Shown: in pieces, positions 15,556 through 23,132 of the stretch
How positions within the stretch are numbered: the stretch's first letter is position 1
How the letters are laid out: each line of letters begins with the position of its first letter
Assembly (NCBI GenBank): GCA_036260255.1
Contig: DATAAF010000049.1
Coordinates: 1-36,340 of the forward strand
Source: DASZJY01 sp036260255
Lineage (GTDB): Bacteria > Actinomycetota > Acidimicrobiia > Acidimicrobiales > AC-14
Direction of reading: 5' to 3'
Length of the DNA: 36,340 nt
Program-made: the position numbers and the translations under genes
The notes under the pieces: generated by a model
What the model was told of the DNA's origin: nothing
The model's database searches: none
The model's input: the letters and a program-made list of their open reading frames with translations, nothing else

Positions 15556-16407
15556 GTGACCGAGGTCGGGCGCCAGACCAACGCCCTCGAGGCGCAGATC
15601 ACCGAGCTGTGGGACCGCCGCGGCGAGCTGACCCCGGCCGACGGCGACGCCCGGGCGATCGTGGACGAAGCCATCGACCTCCTCGACCGGGGCGAGGTGC
15701 GCACCGCGGAGATCGACGCCGCCACCGGCGAGGTCGTCGTGAACGCCTGGCTGAAGCAGGCCATCCTCCTCTTGTTCCGCTTGGCCGCCATGCGGACGAT
15801 CGAGCTGGGCCCCTTCGAGTACGCCGACCGCATCCCCCTCAAGAAGGGCTTCGCCGCGTCGGGCGTGCGGGCGGTCCCCGGCGCGTCGGCCCGGTGGGGC
15901 TCGTTCCTGGAACCCGGCGTGGTGCTGATGCCGAGCTACGTGAACATCGGCGCCCGGGTGGGGGCCGAGACCATGGTCGACACGTGGGCGACGGTCGGCT
16001 CGTGCGCCCAGGTGGGCGCGCGGGTGCACCTGTCGGGCGGGGTCGGCATCGGCGGTGTCCTCGAGCCACCCCAGGCGGCGCCCGTGATCGTGGGCGACGA
16101 CGCCCTCGTCGGGAGCCGCTGCATGGTCGTCGAGGGCGCGCGGGTGGGCCAGGGTGCCGTCCTCGGCGCCGGTCTGATCCTGTCGTCGACGATCCCCGTG
16201 ATCGACGCCGAGACCGGCGAGTCGCTCGGTCGGGGGGTCATCCCGCCGTGGTGCGTGGCCGTCATGGCCACCCGTCCGCGGGCCTTCCCGGGGGGCGAGT
16301 TCGGGCTGCCCTGCGCCCTGGTGGTCAAGCGGCTGGCCGAGGGCGAGCGCCACGACAAGGCCCAGCTGGAGGCGGTGCTGCGGCAGCACGGTGTGACCGG
16401 CGCCTAG
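15556..16407 (+). CDS. dapD: Tetrahydrodipicolinate N-succinyltransferase DapD
   Basis: Transfers succinyl from succinyl-CoA to tetrahydrodipicolinate, the first committed step of the succinylase branch to meso-diaminopimelate and lysine. The 283-residue protein has an N-terminal helical domain, then left-handed beta-helix hexapeptide repeats (PSYVNIGARVGAETMVD, then VGARVHLSGGVGIGGVLEP and ARVGQGAVLGAGLIL). It belongs to the E. coli-type family rather than the mycobacterial short-helix type, judging by the conserved VGARVHLSGGVGIGG segment. The GTG at 15556 is preferred over an ATG at 15532 because TACGCT lies seven bases before it. The dapE gene follows after eight bases. Confidence 0.9.
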   Translation: MTEVGRQTNALEAQITELWDRRGELTPADGDARAIVDEAIDLLDRGEVRTAEIDAATGEVVVNAWLKQAILLLFRLAAMRTIELGPFEYADRIPLKKGFAASGVRAVPGASARWGSFLEPGVVLMPSYVNIGARVGAETMVDTWATVGSCAQVGARVHLSGGVGIGGVLEPPQAAPVIVGDDALVGSRCMVVEGARVGQGAVLGAGLILSSTIPVIDAETGESLGRGVIPPWCVAVMATRPRAFPGGEFGLPCALVVKRLAEGERHDKAQLEAVLRQHGVTGA

Positions 16408-16415
16408 GGCCGCGG

Positions 16416-17483
16416 GTGACCGACCTCCTCGCCCTCACCGCGGCCCTCGTCGACATCCCGTCGGTGAGCCACGACGAGAAGGCGGTCACCGACCACCTCC
16501 AAGCCCTCCTGGCGCCGGTGCCGTGGCTGGCCGTGACCCGGGTCGGGGAGAACCTCGTCGCCCGCACGTCGTTGGGCCGCGACCGGCGCCTGATCCTGGC
16601 CGGCCACACCGACACCGTCCCGCCGAGCGACAACGAGCGGGCCTTGGTGGACGGGGACGTGCTGTGGGGACTGGGGGCGGCGGACATGAAGGGCGGCGTG
16701 GCCGTGCTGGCCGAACTGGCCCGCACGGTGGCCGAGCCGGCCGTCGACGTCACCTACGTCTTCTACGAGTGCGAGGAGGTGGACTCCCGGTTCAACGGTG
16801 TCGAGCGCCTCTTCGGTGAGCGCCCCGACCTGCTCGTGGGCGACGCCGCCGTCCTGGCCGAGCCCACCGGCGCCCGGGTGGAGGCGGGCTGCCAGGGGAC
16901 GATGCGGGCGGAGGTGACGATGACGGGGACGAGGGCCCACTCGGCCCGGGCCTGGCTCGGTCGCAACGCCGTCCACCGCCTGGCCCCCGTGCTGTCGGCC
17001 CTGGCCGCGTACGAAGGCCGGCGGGTCGAGCTGGACGGCTGCGACTTCCGCGAGGGGCTGCAGGGCACGATGGTGCGCGGAGGAGTGGCACCCAACGTGG
17101 TCCCCGACCGGGCGGTGCTGACGGTCAACCACCGCTTCGCCCCCGACCGCACGCCCGAGCAGGCCGAAGCCCATGTGCGGCAGGTGGTCGGAGCGGTGGA
17201 CGACTTCGCCGTGCTCGACAGCGCCCCGGCGGCCCCGCCCGCCCTCGGCCATCCGCTCTTGACGTCCCTCCTGGCCGCCACGGGCCACCCTCCGCGAGCC
17301 AAGCTCGGCTGGACCGACGTTGCCCGCTTCGCCGCCCGGGGCGTGCCCGCCACCAACTTCGGGCCCGGCGACCCGAACGTCGCCCACGCCGCCGACGAGC
17401 GGGTGGAGCGCGGCGACCTCGACACCGTCTACCGCGTGCTCCGTGCCCTCCTCGAGGGCGGCGTGGCGTTCGCGGCCGCCTGA
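16416..17483 (+). CDS. dapE: Succinyl-diaminopimelate desuccinylase DapE
   Basis: M20 dinuclear-zinc hydrolase that removes succinate from N-succinyl-LL-diaminopimelate, the step after DapC. The 355 residues show the metal ligands AGHTDTV, the bridging Asp in GLGAADMKGG, the catalytic Glu pair in YECEEVDS, AEPTGARVEAG, and the final ligand His in PNVAHAADERV. The lid domain starts at GTMRAEVTMTGTRAHSARAW (given as motif positions about 148-167). The GTG at 16416 is eight bases after the dapD stop with no Shine-Dalgarno, so it is probably read from the dapD transcript. The frame stays open upstream across dapD as a shadow. Confidence 0.9.
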   Translation: MTDLLALTAALVDIPSVSHDEKAVTDHLQALLAPVPWLAVTRVGENLVARTSLGRDRRLILAGHTDTVPPSDNERALVDGDVLWGLGAADMKGGVAVLAELARTVAEPAVDVTYVFYECEEVDSRFNGVERLFGERPDLLVGDAAVLAEPTGARVEAGCQGTMRAEVTMTGTRAHSARAWLGRNAVHRLAPVLSALAAYEGRRVELDGCDFREGLQGTMVRGGVAPNVVPDRAVLTVNHRFAPDRTPEQAEAHVRQVVGAVDDFAVLDSAPAAPPALGHPLLTSLLAATGHPPRAKLGWTDVARFAARGVPATNFGPGDPNVAHAADERVERGDLDTVYRVLRALLEGGVAFAAA

Positions 17484-17537
17484 CCTGCGACCATGTGGCG
17501 GTGGGAACCAGGCGGGCGCGGCCGTCGCTTCGCGGCC

Positions 17538-18788
17538 ATGAGTGAGCGACGGCTGCGGCGGGCGACCGGCCTGCACGGGCGGCGGCCGTGGGCCCTCCGG
17601 GCCCTGGCGGCCATGTGGGCGGCGGTGCTGTTCGCCCCGTCGCCGGCGGGCGCGACCAACGACCCCCTCTTCCCGCGGCAGTGGCCGCTGGCCCGCATCG
17701 GCGCCCCCGACGCTCGGGCCAGCGGCAACGACGTGCTCATCGCCCTGGTCGACACAGGGGTGGACATGAACCACCCCGACCTCCGCGGCAAGGTGGTGGG
17801 CAGCGCGGTCTGCGTGGACGGACCCTGCCGTGACGGCGGCGGGCAGGACGACAACGGCCACGGCACCGAGGTCGCCGGCATCGCCGTGGCCAACACCGAC
17901 AACGGCCGGGGCATCGCCGCGGTGGCTCCGGGCGCCAAGCTGCTGGTGGCCAAGGTCCTCGACTCCGACGGAGCGGGCCGGGTCGACGACATCAACGCGG
18001 GGATCCGCTGGGCGGTCGACCGGGGGGCCAAGGTCATCAACCTGAGCCTGGGCGACCCCGACTTCCTGCTGACCAGCCTGGTGGGCACGCCGCTGCGTCC
18101 GGGCATCGAATACGCCTGGACCCGGGGGGCGGTACCGGTGCTGGCGTCGGGCAACTACCGGGTGGGCGTCGTCGACCAGGGCAGCTCGAACTACGGGGAC
18201 CTCAACGCCCTGGTCGTGGGGGCGACGGACCGCCGGAACGCGGTGACCCGCTACTCGACGTCGATCGGCAACGCCAAGTGGGGCCTGGTCGCCCCCGGCG
18301 GGTTCGGCCCGGGGGCGCCGGCCGACGACCAGGTGATCACCACGACGCTCGGGGGCGGCTACGGGGCGGTGGCGGGCACGTCGGCGGCCGCGCCCCACGT
18401 GTCGGCAGCCCTCGCCGCGCTGCTCGGCATGGGGTTCACCCCCACCGCGGCGGTCGAGCGTCTGCTCGGTACGCTCGACAAGACGGTGTCCTGCGGCACC
18501 GGCTGCCAGGGCCTCCTCAACCTGAGGGCGGCGGTGGCCGCCGGCGGACCGACGGCGGCGGCCGGTGCTCCGGCGGGTTCGCCGCCGACCGGACCGGTGA
18601 CCACCCTCGCGGGCGACGGCACCAGCGCCCAGGGGACGGACGGAATGCCGCGAGACCGGACCGAGTTGGCCACCGAAGACGACGATGACGGCACCGGCCG
18701 GACGGTGACGGTCGTCATCGCCGCCGTCCTCCTCCTCGCCGCCGGGGCGGGCGTCGCCGGCGTCTCCCTGACCCGGTCGCGGGCCTGA
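17538..18788 (+). CDS. Membrane-anchored subtilisin-like serine peptidase (mycosin-like layout)
   Basis: S8 peptidase with 416 residues from the ATG at 17538. It has a signal peptide (Arg-rich start, hydrophobic core, cleavage after PAGA near 39), then the triad D72 (LVDTG), H108 (DNGHGTEVAG) and S282 (GTSAAAPHVS), with oxyanion Asn206. A Pro/Gly/Ala-rich linker and an Asp-rich stretch lead to one transmembrane helix near 387-410 and a short basic tail, so the protease faces outward. This is the mycosin arrangement, but no ESX/type VII gene lies nearby. A 15-residue longer start at 17493 is possible. Role unknown; it may process cell-wall or secreted proteins. Confidence 0.87.
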   Translation: MSERRLRRATGLHGRRPWALRALAAMWAAVLFAPSPAGATNDPLFPRQWPLARIGAPDARASGNDVLIALVDTGVDMNHPDLRGKVVGSAVCVDGPCRDGGGQDDNGHGTEVAGIAVANTDNGRGIAAVAPGAKLLVAKVLDSDGAGRVDDINAGIRWAVDRGAKVINLSLGDPDFLLTSLVGTPLRPGIEYAWTRGAVPVLASGNYRVGVVDQGSSNYGDLNALVVGATDRRNAVTRYSTSIGNAKWGLVAPGGFGPGAPADDQVITTTLGGGYGAVAGTSAAAPHVSAALAALLGMGFTPTAAVERLLGTLDKTVSCGTGCQGLLNLRAAVAAGGPTAAAGAPAGSPPTGPVTTLAGDGTSAQGTDGMPRDRTELATEDDDDGTGRTVTVVIAAVLLLAAGAGVAGVSLTRSRA

Positions 18789-18799
18789 CGCCTGCCGTC

Positions 18800-18818
18800 G
18801 GCCGGGTCGCGGCCGGCC
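18800..18818 (+). terminator. Possible terminator after the subtilisin gene
   Basis: GGCCGG (18800-18805) and CCGGCC (18813-18818) form a 6-base stem with a 7-base loop, 12 bases after the stop. It is short and lacks a U-run. The rest of the 156-base gap up to 18944 has no gene and no motif I trust. Confidence 0.3.
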
Positions 18819-18944
18819 CGCCGAGGGAAATGTTCATCGACGTGGCGCCCAAGCGGCGCGTGTCCGGAACGACCGGCGCGATGAATTCCGACGCGTTCTC
18901 TCGTCGGTTGGGGGAAGATCGGCGAAGCGGACATCCGAGGAGCC

Positions 18945-19940
18945 ATGACACAACCCGTCCCCCTGGCGATCGAGGCCACCGGCCTGGTCAAGTCGTTCGG
19001 CGAGACCCGAGCGGTCGACGGCGTCGACCTCGCCGTCCCGGCCGGCTCGGTCTACGGCGTGCTCGGCCCGAACGGCGCCGGCAAGACGACGACGATCCGC
19101 ATGCTGGCCACCCTGCTCGAGCCGGACGAAGGCAGCGCCCGGGTCCTCGGCCACGACGTGGTCACCGAGGGCGCCGAGGTGCGGCGGGCCGTCACCCTCA
19201 CCGGCCAGCTGGCATCGGTGGACGAGGACCTCACCGGGCGGGAGAACCTGATCCTGCTCGGGCGCCTGCTCGGGCTCCGCCGAGCCGCGGCCAAGCAGCG
19301 GGCGGCCGAGCTCCTCGGCGCCTTCGGGCTGGAGGAGGCCGCCGGGCGGCTGGTCAAGAACTACTCCGGGGGGATGCGGCGCCGCCTCGACATCGCCGCC
19401 AGCATCGTCGTCACCCCGCAGCTGATGTTCCTCGACGAGCCCACGACCGGCCTCGACCCCCGCTCCCGCAACCAGGTGTGGGAGATCATCCGGGCGCTGG
19501 TGGCCGAAGGGACGACCATCCTCCTGTGTACGCAGTACCTGGAGGAGGCCGACCACCTGTGCGACGGGATCGCGGTGATCGACCGAGGCAAGGTGATCGC
19601 CGAGGGGACGCCGGCCCAGCTGAAGGCGTCGGTGGGCACCGCAGCGGTGCACGTACGGCTGGCCGACCCGGACCAGCGCCCACTGGCCGAGCAGCTCCTC
19701 CAGCGGGAGCTGGGCGGAGCCGGCCCGGGGTCGGACGCCGCGTCGCTCTCCGCCCCGTGCGCCGACGCCGACCGTGCCGCCCTCGCCATCGCCGAGCTCG
19801 CCCGGTCGGGTGTGCGCATCGCCGGGTTCTCGCTCGCCCAGCCGAGCCTCGACGAGGTGTTCCTCGCCCTCACCGGTCACACCGCCGAGCAGGTCGCCGC
19901 CGGTGAAGCCGGCGCTCTCGAGGAGGAGCGTGCACTGTGA
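18945..19940 (+). CDS. ABC transporter ATPase, DrrA type
   Basis: 331 residues of the drug-export DrrA/CcmA branch. Walker A is GPNGAGKTTT, the Q-loop is TLTGQLASVDEDLTG, the signature is NYSGGMRRRLDIA, Walker B is LMFLDEPTTGLD, and the segment SRNQVWEIIRALVAEGTTILLCTQYLEEADHL (given in part: VWEII, then TQYLEEADH) is typical of the DrrA group. The C-terminal DrrA extension follows LAQPSLDEVFLALTGH. The ATG at 18945 has GAGGAG immediately upstream. Its stop overlaps the GTG of the permease gene. The exported compound is not known; self-resistance or lipid export are both possible. Confidence 0.88.
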   Translation: MTQPVPLAIEATGLVKSFGETRAVDGVDLAVPAGSVYGVLGPNGAGKTTTIRMLATLLEPDEGSARVLGHDVVTEGAEVRRAVTLTGQLASVDEDLTGRENLILLGRLLGLRRAAAKQRAAELLGAFGLEEAAGRLVKNYSGGMRRRLDIAASIVVTPQLMFLDEPTTGLDPRSRNQVWEIIRALVAEGTTILLCTQYLEEADHLCDGIAVIDRGKVIAEGTPAQLKASVGTAAVHVRLADPDQRPLAEQLLQRELGGAGPGSDAASLSAPCADADRAALAIAELARSGVRIAGFSLAQPSLDEVFLALTGHTAEQVAAGEAGALEEERAL

Positions 19941-20788
19941 CGACCAACCCGACGACTCGAGCCGCGGTTCCCGTCGACGCCACCGACGAAGCGGCGGTGC
20001 GGCGAGCCATCTCGTCGACGCCCCGGCCGCCGGCGCCCGGTCCTCTCCAGGCGACCCTGGCCTTCGCGTGGCGAGGGATGCTCAAGGTGAGGCACGTCCC
20101 CGAGCAGCTGCTCGACGCCACCCTCACGCCGGTGATGTTCGTGGTGATGTTCACCTACATGTTCGGCGGCGCCATCGCCGGCTCCACCGGCCAGTACCGG
20201 GACTTCCTGCTGCCCGGGATCCTCGTGATGTCGGTCGTGTTCACCACCGTCTACTCGGGCGTGGCCTTGAACACCGACCTCACCAAGGGCGTGATCGACC
20301 GGTTCCGCTCGCTGCCCATCTGGCGGTCGGCACCGCTGGTGGGATCGCTGCTCGGTGACGCGGTCAGGTACGTGACCGCCGGCAGCGTGATCATCCTGGT
20401 GGGCGTCGTGCTGGGCTACCGGCCCGACGCCGGCGTGGTGGGCGCCCTCGCCGCCCTGGCGCTGGTCGTGCTGTTCGCCTTCGGCCTGTCCTGGGTCCTC
20501 ACGACGCTGGGCCTGGCGCTGCGGGCGCCGAACGCGGTGATGAGCGCCGGGTTCCTCGGCATCTTCCCGCTCACCTTCCTCTCCAACGTCTTCGTCGACC
20601 CCGAGACGCTCCCTGGCCCGCTGGAGGCGTTCGTCGACGTCAACCCCATCTCCATCCTCGTCACCGCCTGCCGGGGGCTGATGGACGGGAACGCCGACGG
20701 CAGCGCCATCGCCGTCGTCCTTGCCGTGGCCGCCGGGCTCACCGCGGTGTTCATGCCGCTCACGACGCGGCTGTACCACAAGCGGTAG
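19937..20788 (+). CDS. ABC-2 type permease, DrrB type
   Basis: 283-residue membrane protein, partner of the ATPase just upstream (GTGA overlap). It has a cytoplasmic N-terminus, about six transmembrane helices, and the ABC-2 family motif LTKGVIDRFRSLPIWRSA after the second helix, followed by FLSNVFVDPETLPGPL and VNPISILVTACRGLM, which are typical of DrrB. Two ATPases and two permeases would be expected to form the exporter. The stop is 12 bases from the convergent lexA stop; no clear terminator lies between them. Confidence 0.87.
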   Translation: MTTNPTTRAAVPVDATDEAAVRRAISSTPRPPAPGPLQATLAFAWRGMLKVRHVPEQLLDATLTPVMFVVMFTYMFGGAIAGSTGQYRDFLLPGILVMSVVFTTVYSGVALNTDLTKGVIDRFRSLPIWRSAPLVGSLLGDAVRYVTAGSVIILVGVVLGYRPDAGVVGALAALALVVLFAFGLSWVLTTLGLALRAPNAVMSAGFLGIFPLTFLSNVFVDPETLPGPLEAFVDVNPISILVTACRGLMDGNADGSAIAVVLAVAAGLTAVFMPLTTRLYHKR

Positions 20789-20800
20789 GTCGCCACCCGC

Positions 20801-21436
20801 TCAGAGACGGCGGAGGACGGCCACCACCTTCCCGTAGACCCTCACGTCGGCGGCGTCGAGCTCGATGGGCTCGAAGTCGGGGTTGGCGGGCAGGAGCACG
20901 ACCTTGTTGCCCCGGCGGCTCCACGTCTTGACGGTGCCCTCCTCGCCCGGGATCCCGGCCACGACGATGTCGCCCTTTCGTGGCTCGGCCTCCTGGCGCG
21001 CGACCGCGTAGTCCCCGTCGAGAATGCCGGCGTCGATCATCGAGTCGCCCCGCACCCGCAGCATGAAGACCTGGCCCTCGCCGACGAAGTCGGCGGGCAT
21101 CGGGAGCAGCTCCTCGACGTTCTCCTGGGCCAGCACGTCGGTGCCGGCGGCCACGTCGCCGACCACGGGGACGTGGCGGGCCGGGCGCCGTTCGACGGCC
21201 GCCCCCGACCCGGCGTCGTAGCGGACCTCGATGGCCCTCGGCTTCGACGGGTCTCGTCGGAGGTACCCGAGCCGCTGCAGGGTGGCCAGATGGGCGTGGA
21301 CGGTCGACGTGGAGGTGAGGCCCACGACCTCGCCGATCTCGCGCACCGAGGGTGGGTACCCGCGCTCGCGCATGTGCTGCTCGATGCACTCGAGGATCTC
21401 CCGCTGGCGGGCGGTGAGTGTGGTCTCGGTCGCCAT
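20801..21436 (-). CDS. lexA: SOS repressor LexA
   Basis: Transcriptional repressor of DNA-damage genes, self-cleaving when RecA is activated. The 211 residues show the winged-helix N-terminus (TLTARQREILECIEQHMRERG, then PPSVREIGEVVGL and STSTVHAHLATLQRLGYL), the self-cleavage site A97-G98 in VAAGTD, catalytic Ser132 in GDSM and Lys170 in GTVK. The start at 21436 fits the domain and has GGGAGAGGGC upstream; the longer open frame to 21604 crosses the promoter and is not coding. Two LexA boxes overlap its promoter, so it is autoregulated. Confidence 0.97.
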   Translation of the reverse strand: MATETTLTARQREILECIEQHMRERGYPPSVREIGEVVGLTSTSTVHAHLATLQRLGYLRRDPSKPRAIEVRYDAGSGAAVERRPARHVPVVGDVAAGTDVLAQENVEELLPMPADFVGEGQVFMLRVRGDSMIDAGILDGDYAVARQEAEPRKGDIVVAGIPGEEGTVKTWSRRGNKVVLLPANPDFEPIELDAADVRVYGKVVAVLRRL

Positions 21437-21448
21437 GCCCTCTCCCTT

Positions 21449-21462
21449 CGAACGGGCGTTCG
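21449..21462. promoter_or_regulatory. LexA box 1, over the lexA transcription start
   Basis: CGAACGGGCGTTCG, a perfect CGAAC-N4-GTTCG site. It lies directly downstream of the lexA -10 (21468-21473, minus strand) and covers the expected start of transcription. The identical sequence occurs in box 3. Confidence 0.9.
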
Positions 21463-21467
21463 GGTGC

Positions 21468-21496
21468 ACCGTAGCACCTCGCTGGGGCCGTGGCAA
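21468..21496 (-). promoter_or_regulatory. lexA promoter
   Basis: Minus strand: TTGCCA (21496-21491), 17 bases, TACGGT (21473-21468). The spacing is ideal for a housekeeping sigma factor. Box 2 overlaps the -35 and box 1 covers the start, the layout of a LexA-repressed promoter. The elements are seen directly; activity is inferred. Confidence 0.75.
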
Positions 21497-21507
21497 ACAC
21501 CCGTTCG
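21494..21507. promoter_or_regulatory. LexA box 2, over the lexA -35 (one mismatch)
   Basis: CAAACACCCGTTCG fits CGAAC-N4-GTTCG except A for G at the second base. It overlaps the lexA -35 element at 21491-21496. The mismatch suggests a weaker site. Confidence 0.65.
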
Positions 21508-21516
21508 ATTTCCCGG

Positions 21517-21546
21517 TTGACAGCGAACGGGCGTTCGTGGTTGACT
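21517..21546 (+). promoter_or_regulatory. Promoter of the LysM gene
   Basis: TTGACA at 21517-21522 is a perfect -35. The -10 is poor: TTGACT at 21541-21546 with 18 bases between, or the overlapping GTTGAC with 17. Box 3 fills the spacer and box 4 covers the expected start, so this promoter should be tightly repressed. Confidence 0.6.
21524..21537. promoter_or_regulatory. LexA box 3, in the LysM promoter spacer
   Basis: CGAACGGGCGTTCG, perfect and identical to box 1, located between the -35 and -10 of the plus-strand promoter. Confidence 0.9.
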
Positions 21547-21550
21547 GAGG

Positions 21551-21564
21551 CGAACACGAGTTCG
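21551..21564. promoter_or_regulatory. LexA box 4, at the LysM transcription start
   Basis: CGAACACGAGTTCG, a perfect CGAAC-N4-GTTCG site at the expected start of the plus-strand transcript, 20 bases before the LysM start codon. Confidence 0.88.
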
Positions 21565-21584
21565 AGCCAGCGAGGAGAGGCTCT

Positions 21585-22121
21585 GTGGTCGCCGTCACCA
21601 CCACCCAGCGGCCGTACCGGTCGGCCCGTCCGGCGCCGAGGCGGCTCCACGCCGTCCCCCGGTCGTTCGGCGCCGATAGGACGCCATCGGCTGCGGCGGC
21701 CGCAGCCGCAGCGGCGGCCGCGCGGAGCGGCTGCGGGCGTCACCGGTCGACCGCGGCCACCGCCGGCCGGCGCCTCTCCGTCGTCTCATCGGAGCCGGCC
21801 CCGCGCCGGCTCCCGAGGTCGACCTACCGCCGTCGGCGCCTGGTGGCCGCCGTCGTCGTGGCCGGGCTGGTGATCGCCGCCTGGGCCGCGCTCGGAGCGC
21901 TCGGAGGTGCCCTCACCGCCTCCGGGCGCTCCGCGCCCAGTCCCCGCTCGGCGGTGCCGGTCGCAGTGGTCGATGTGCAGCCTGGCGACACGATCTGGAG
22001 CATCGCCCGCCGTGTCCAGCCCTCGGGCGACGTCCGGCCACTGGTCGACCGCCTGGCCGCCGCCCACGGGGGGACGGTGCTGCAGGTGGGCGAGCGGATC
22101 GTGGTGCCCGCCCGCCGCTGA
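21585..22121 (+). CDS. SOS-regulated LysM membrane protein, candidate cell-division inhibitor
   Basis: 178 residues: an Arg/Ala-rich cytoplasmic part of about 85 residues with an uninterrupted run of 11 alanines (36-46), one transmembrane helix (86-111), a short linker and a C-terminal LysM domain (about 127-175, VQPGDTIWSIAR to GERIVVP) that would bind peptidoglycan outside. The GTG start has GAGGAGAGG upstream. It diverges from lexA through a region with four LexA boxes. By position and layout it corresponds to M. tuberculosis Rv2719c and, functionally, to DivS or YneA, which block division during the SOS response. The assignment as division inhibitor is inference; no catalytic domain is present. 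Confidence 0.85.
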   Translation: MVAVTTTQRPYRSARPAPRRLHAVPRSFGADRTPSAAAAAAAAAAARSGCGRHRSTAATAGRRLSVVSSEPAPRRLPRSTYRRRRLVAAVVVAGLVIAAWAALGALGGALTASGRSAPSPRSAVPVAVVDVQPGDTIWSIARRVQPSGDVRPLVDRLAAAHGGTVLQVGERIVVPARR

Positions 22122-22123
22122 GC

Positions 22124-22666
22124 TCAGCGTGCCGACGCCCGGTCGAGCAGGTTCACGACGGTGTTCCAGTTGCGGGTCGTCGCGGTCACGCCCAGCTTCC
22201 GCTCCAGGACGTCGTTGGTGAGCTTCGTGCGCCCGTAGCCGTTGGGGTACCAGAGGTACACGGCCCGGTCACCGAGACGGAGCTCGTCGGGCTCGTACGG
22301 GGCAGGATCGAGCGCGTGGACGTGATCGTCGTCCGGCGCCGCCGAGAGAAATGCCACGTGCAGCTTCTTTGGCTCGGCCGTCCCCTCGGGGAAGGGGTTG
22401 CCCTCGACGACCTCGGCCAGCTCGCCCGCCGTCCGCACGAGCACCTTGACATCCATGTCGAGCCGGCTCCTCAGCGCCTGCTCGATCTCGCCGGCCAGCG
22501 CGTCGGAGTCGGTGGCGGCGCTGGTGAAGAGGGCGTTCCCCGACTGCAGGTACGTCTCGACGTCCTCGTACCCGAGGGCGCCGAGCGCCTCGCGGAGGTC
22601 GTTCATCGCCAGCTTCTTCCGCCCGCCGACGTTGATCCCCCGGAGCAACGCCACGTACCTGGTCAT
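22124..22666 (-). CDS. DUF1697 family protein
   Basis: 180 residues with the family hallmark TRYVALLRGINVGGRKKLAM at the N-terminus, followed by LREALGALGYEDVETYLQSGN, which is the strongest DUF1697 signature, and a C-terminal RNWNTVVNLLD. The family is common in bacteria and has no established function. The ATG at 22666 is chosen because GGAGAGG lies six bases upstream; two further in-frame ATGs (22672, 22693) are less well placed. It is convergent with the LysM gene, with 2 bases between stops and no terminator, so the two may interfere. Confidence 0.9.
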   Translation of the reverse strand: MTRYVALLRGINVGGRKKLAMNDLREALGALGYEDVETYLQSGNALFTSAATDSDALAGEIEQALRSRLDMDVKVLVRTAGELAEVVEGNPFPEGTAEPKKLHVAFLSAAPDDDHVHALDPAPYEPDELRLGDRAVYLWYPNGYGRTKLTNDVLERKLGVTATTRNWNTVVNLLDRASAR

Positions 22667-22801
22667 CGACATCCTCTCCGCCAGCGATCTCATGTCGCTG
22701 CCTGCACGATGCGCTCGAAGTCAGAGTCTGCCGGCTCTTGTCGGGTGGAGGTCCCGAGAGCATGATGACGAAGGCGGCTCGGCCAAAGAGAGGAGAGTGT
22801 C

Positions 22802-23125
22802 ATGGCGGTCGGGATGATCGGTCACTGGCCAGGGATGACGCCGGAGCAGTACGGGCGGGCGGTGGAGCGGATCAACCGGGAGGAGGAGTTCCCGGCGGGG
22901 ATGCTGCTCCACTCCTCGGGGTTCGGCGACGACGGGCTCCGCGTCTTCGACATATGGGAGTCGGAGAAGGATTACCGCCAGTTCCTCCAGCGCCGCATCC
23001 TGCCGGTCCTCCGCCAGGAGGGCTACACGGAGCAAGGCGACATAGTGTTCTTCCCGGTCCACAACGTCTACCTACCGGGGCTGGAGGAGCTGAGCAGGCT
23101 CGGCCGGTCGATGCTCCCGGCCTAG
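22802..23125 (+). CDS. Small dimeric alpha/beta-barrel-like protein
   Basis: 107 residues with a strand, helix, strand, helix order (MIGHWPGMTPEQYGRAVERIN, GLRVFDIWESEKDYRQFLQ). This resembles antibiotic-monooxygenase/ferredoxin-like barrel proteins, in which WES-type motifs precede the second helix. No catalytic residue can be named. A good Shine-Dalgarno (GAGAGGAGAG) precedes the ATG. It is followed after seven bases by a second small gene of similar size, so it probably works in a pair. Confidence 0.72.
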   Translation: MAVGMIGHWPGMTPEQYGRAVERINREEEFPAGMLLHSSGFGDDGLRVFDIWESEKDYRQFLQRRILPVLRQEGYTEQGDIVFFPVHNVYLPGLEELSRLGRSMLPA

Positions 23126-23132
23126 CACCACC

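Noticed and set aside
18834..18944. Alternative sigma-factor promoter before the DrrA gene
   Set aside because: A GGAAC and some AT-rich bases are present, but no matching second element at a standard distance could be supported.
21437..21604. Longer LexA starting at 21604
   Set aside because: The extra codons cross the promoter and four LexA boxes, and the ATG at 21436 has a good Shine-Dalgarno and fits the family start.
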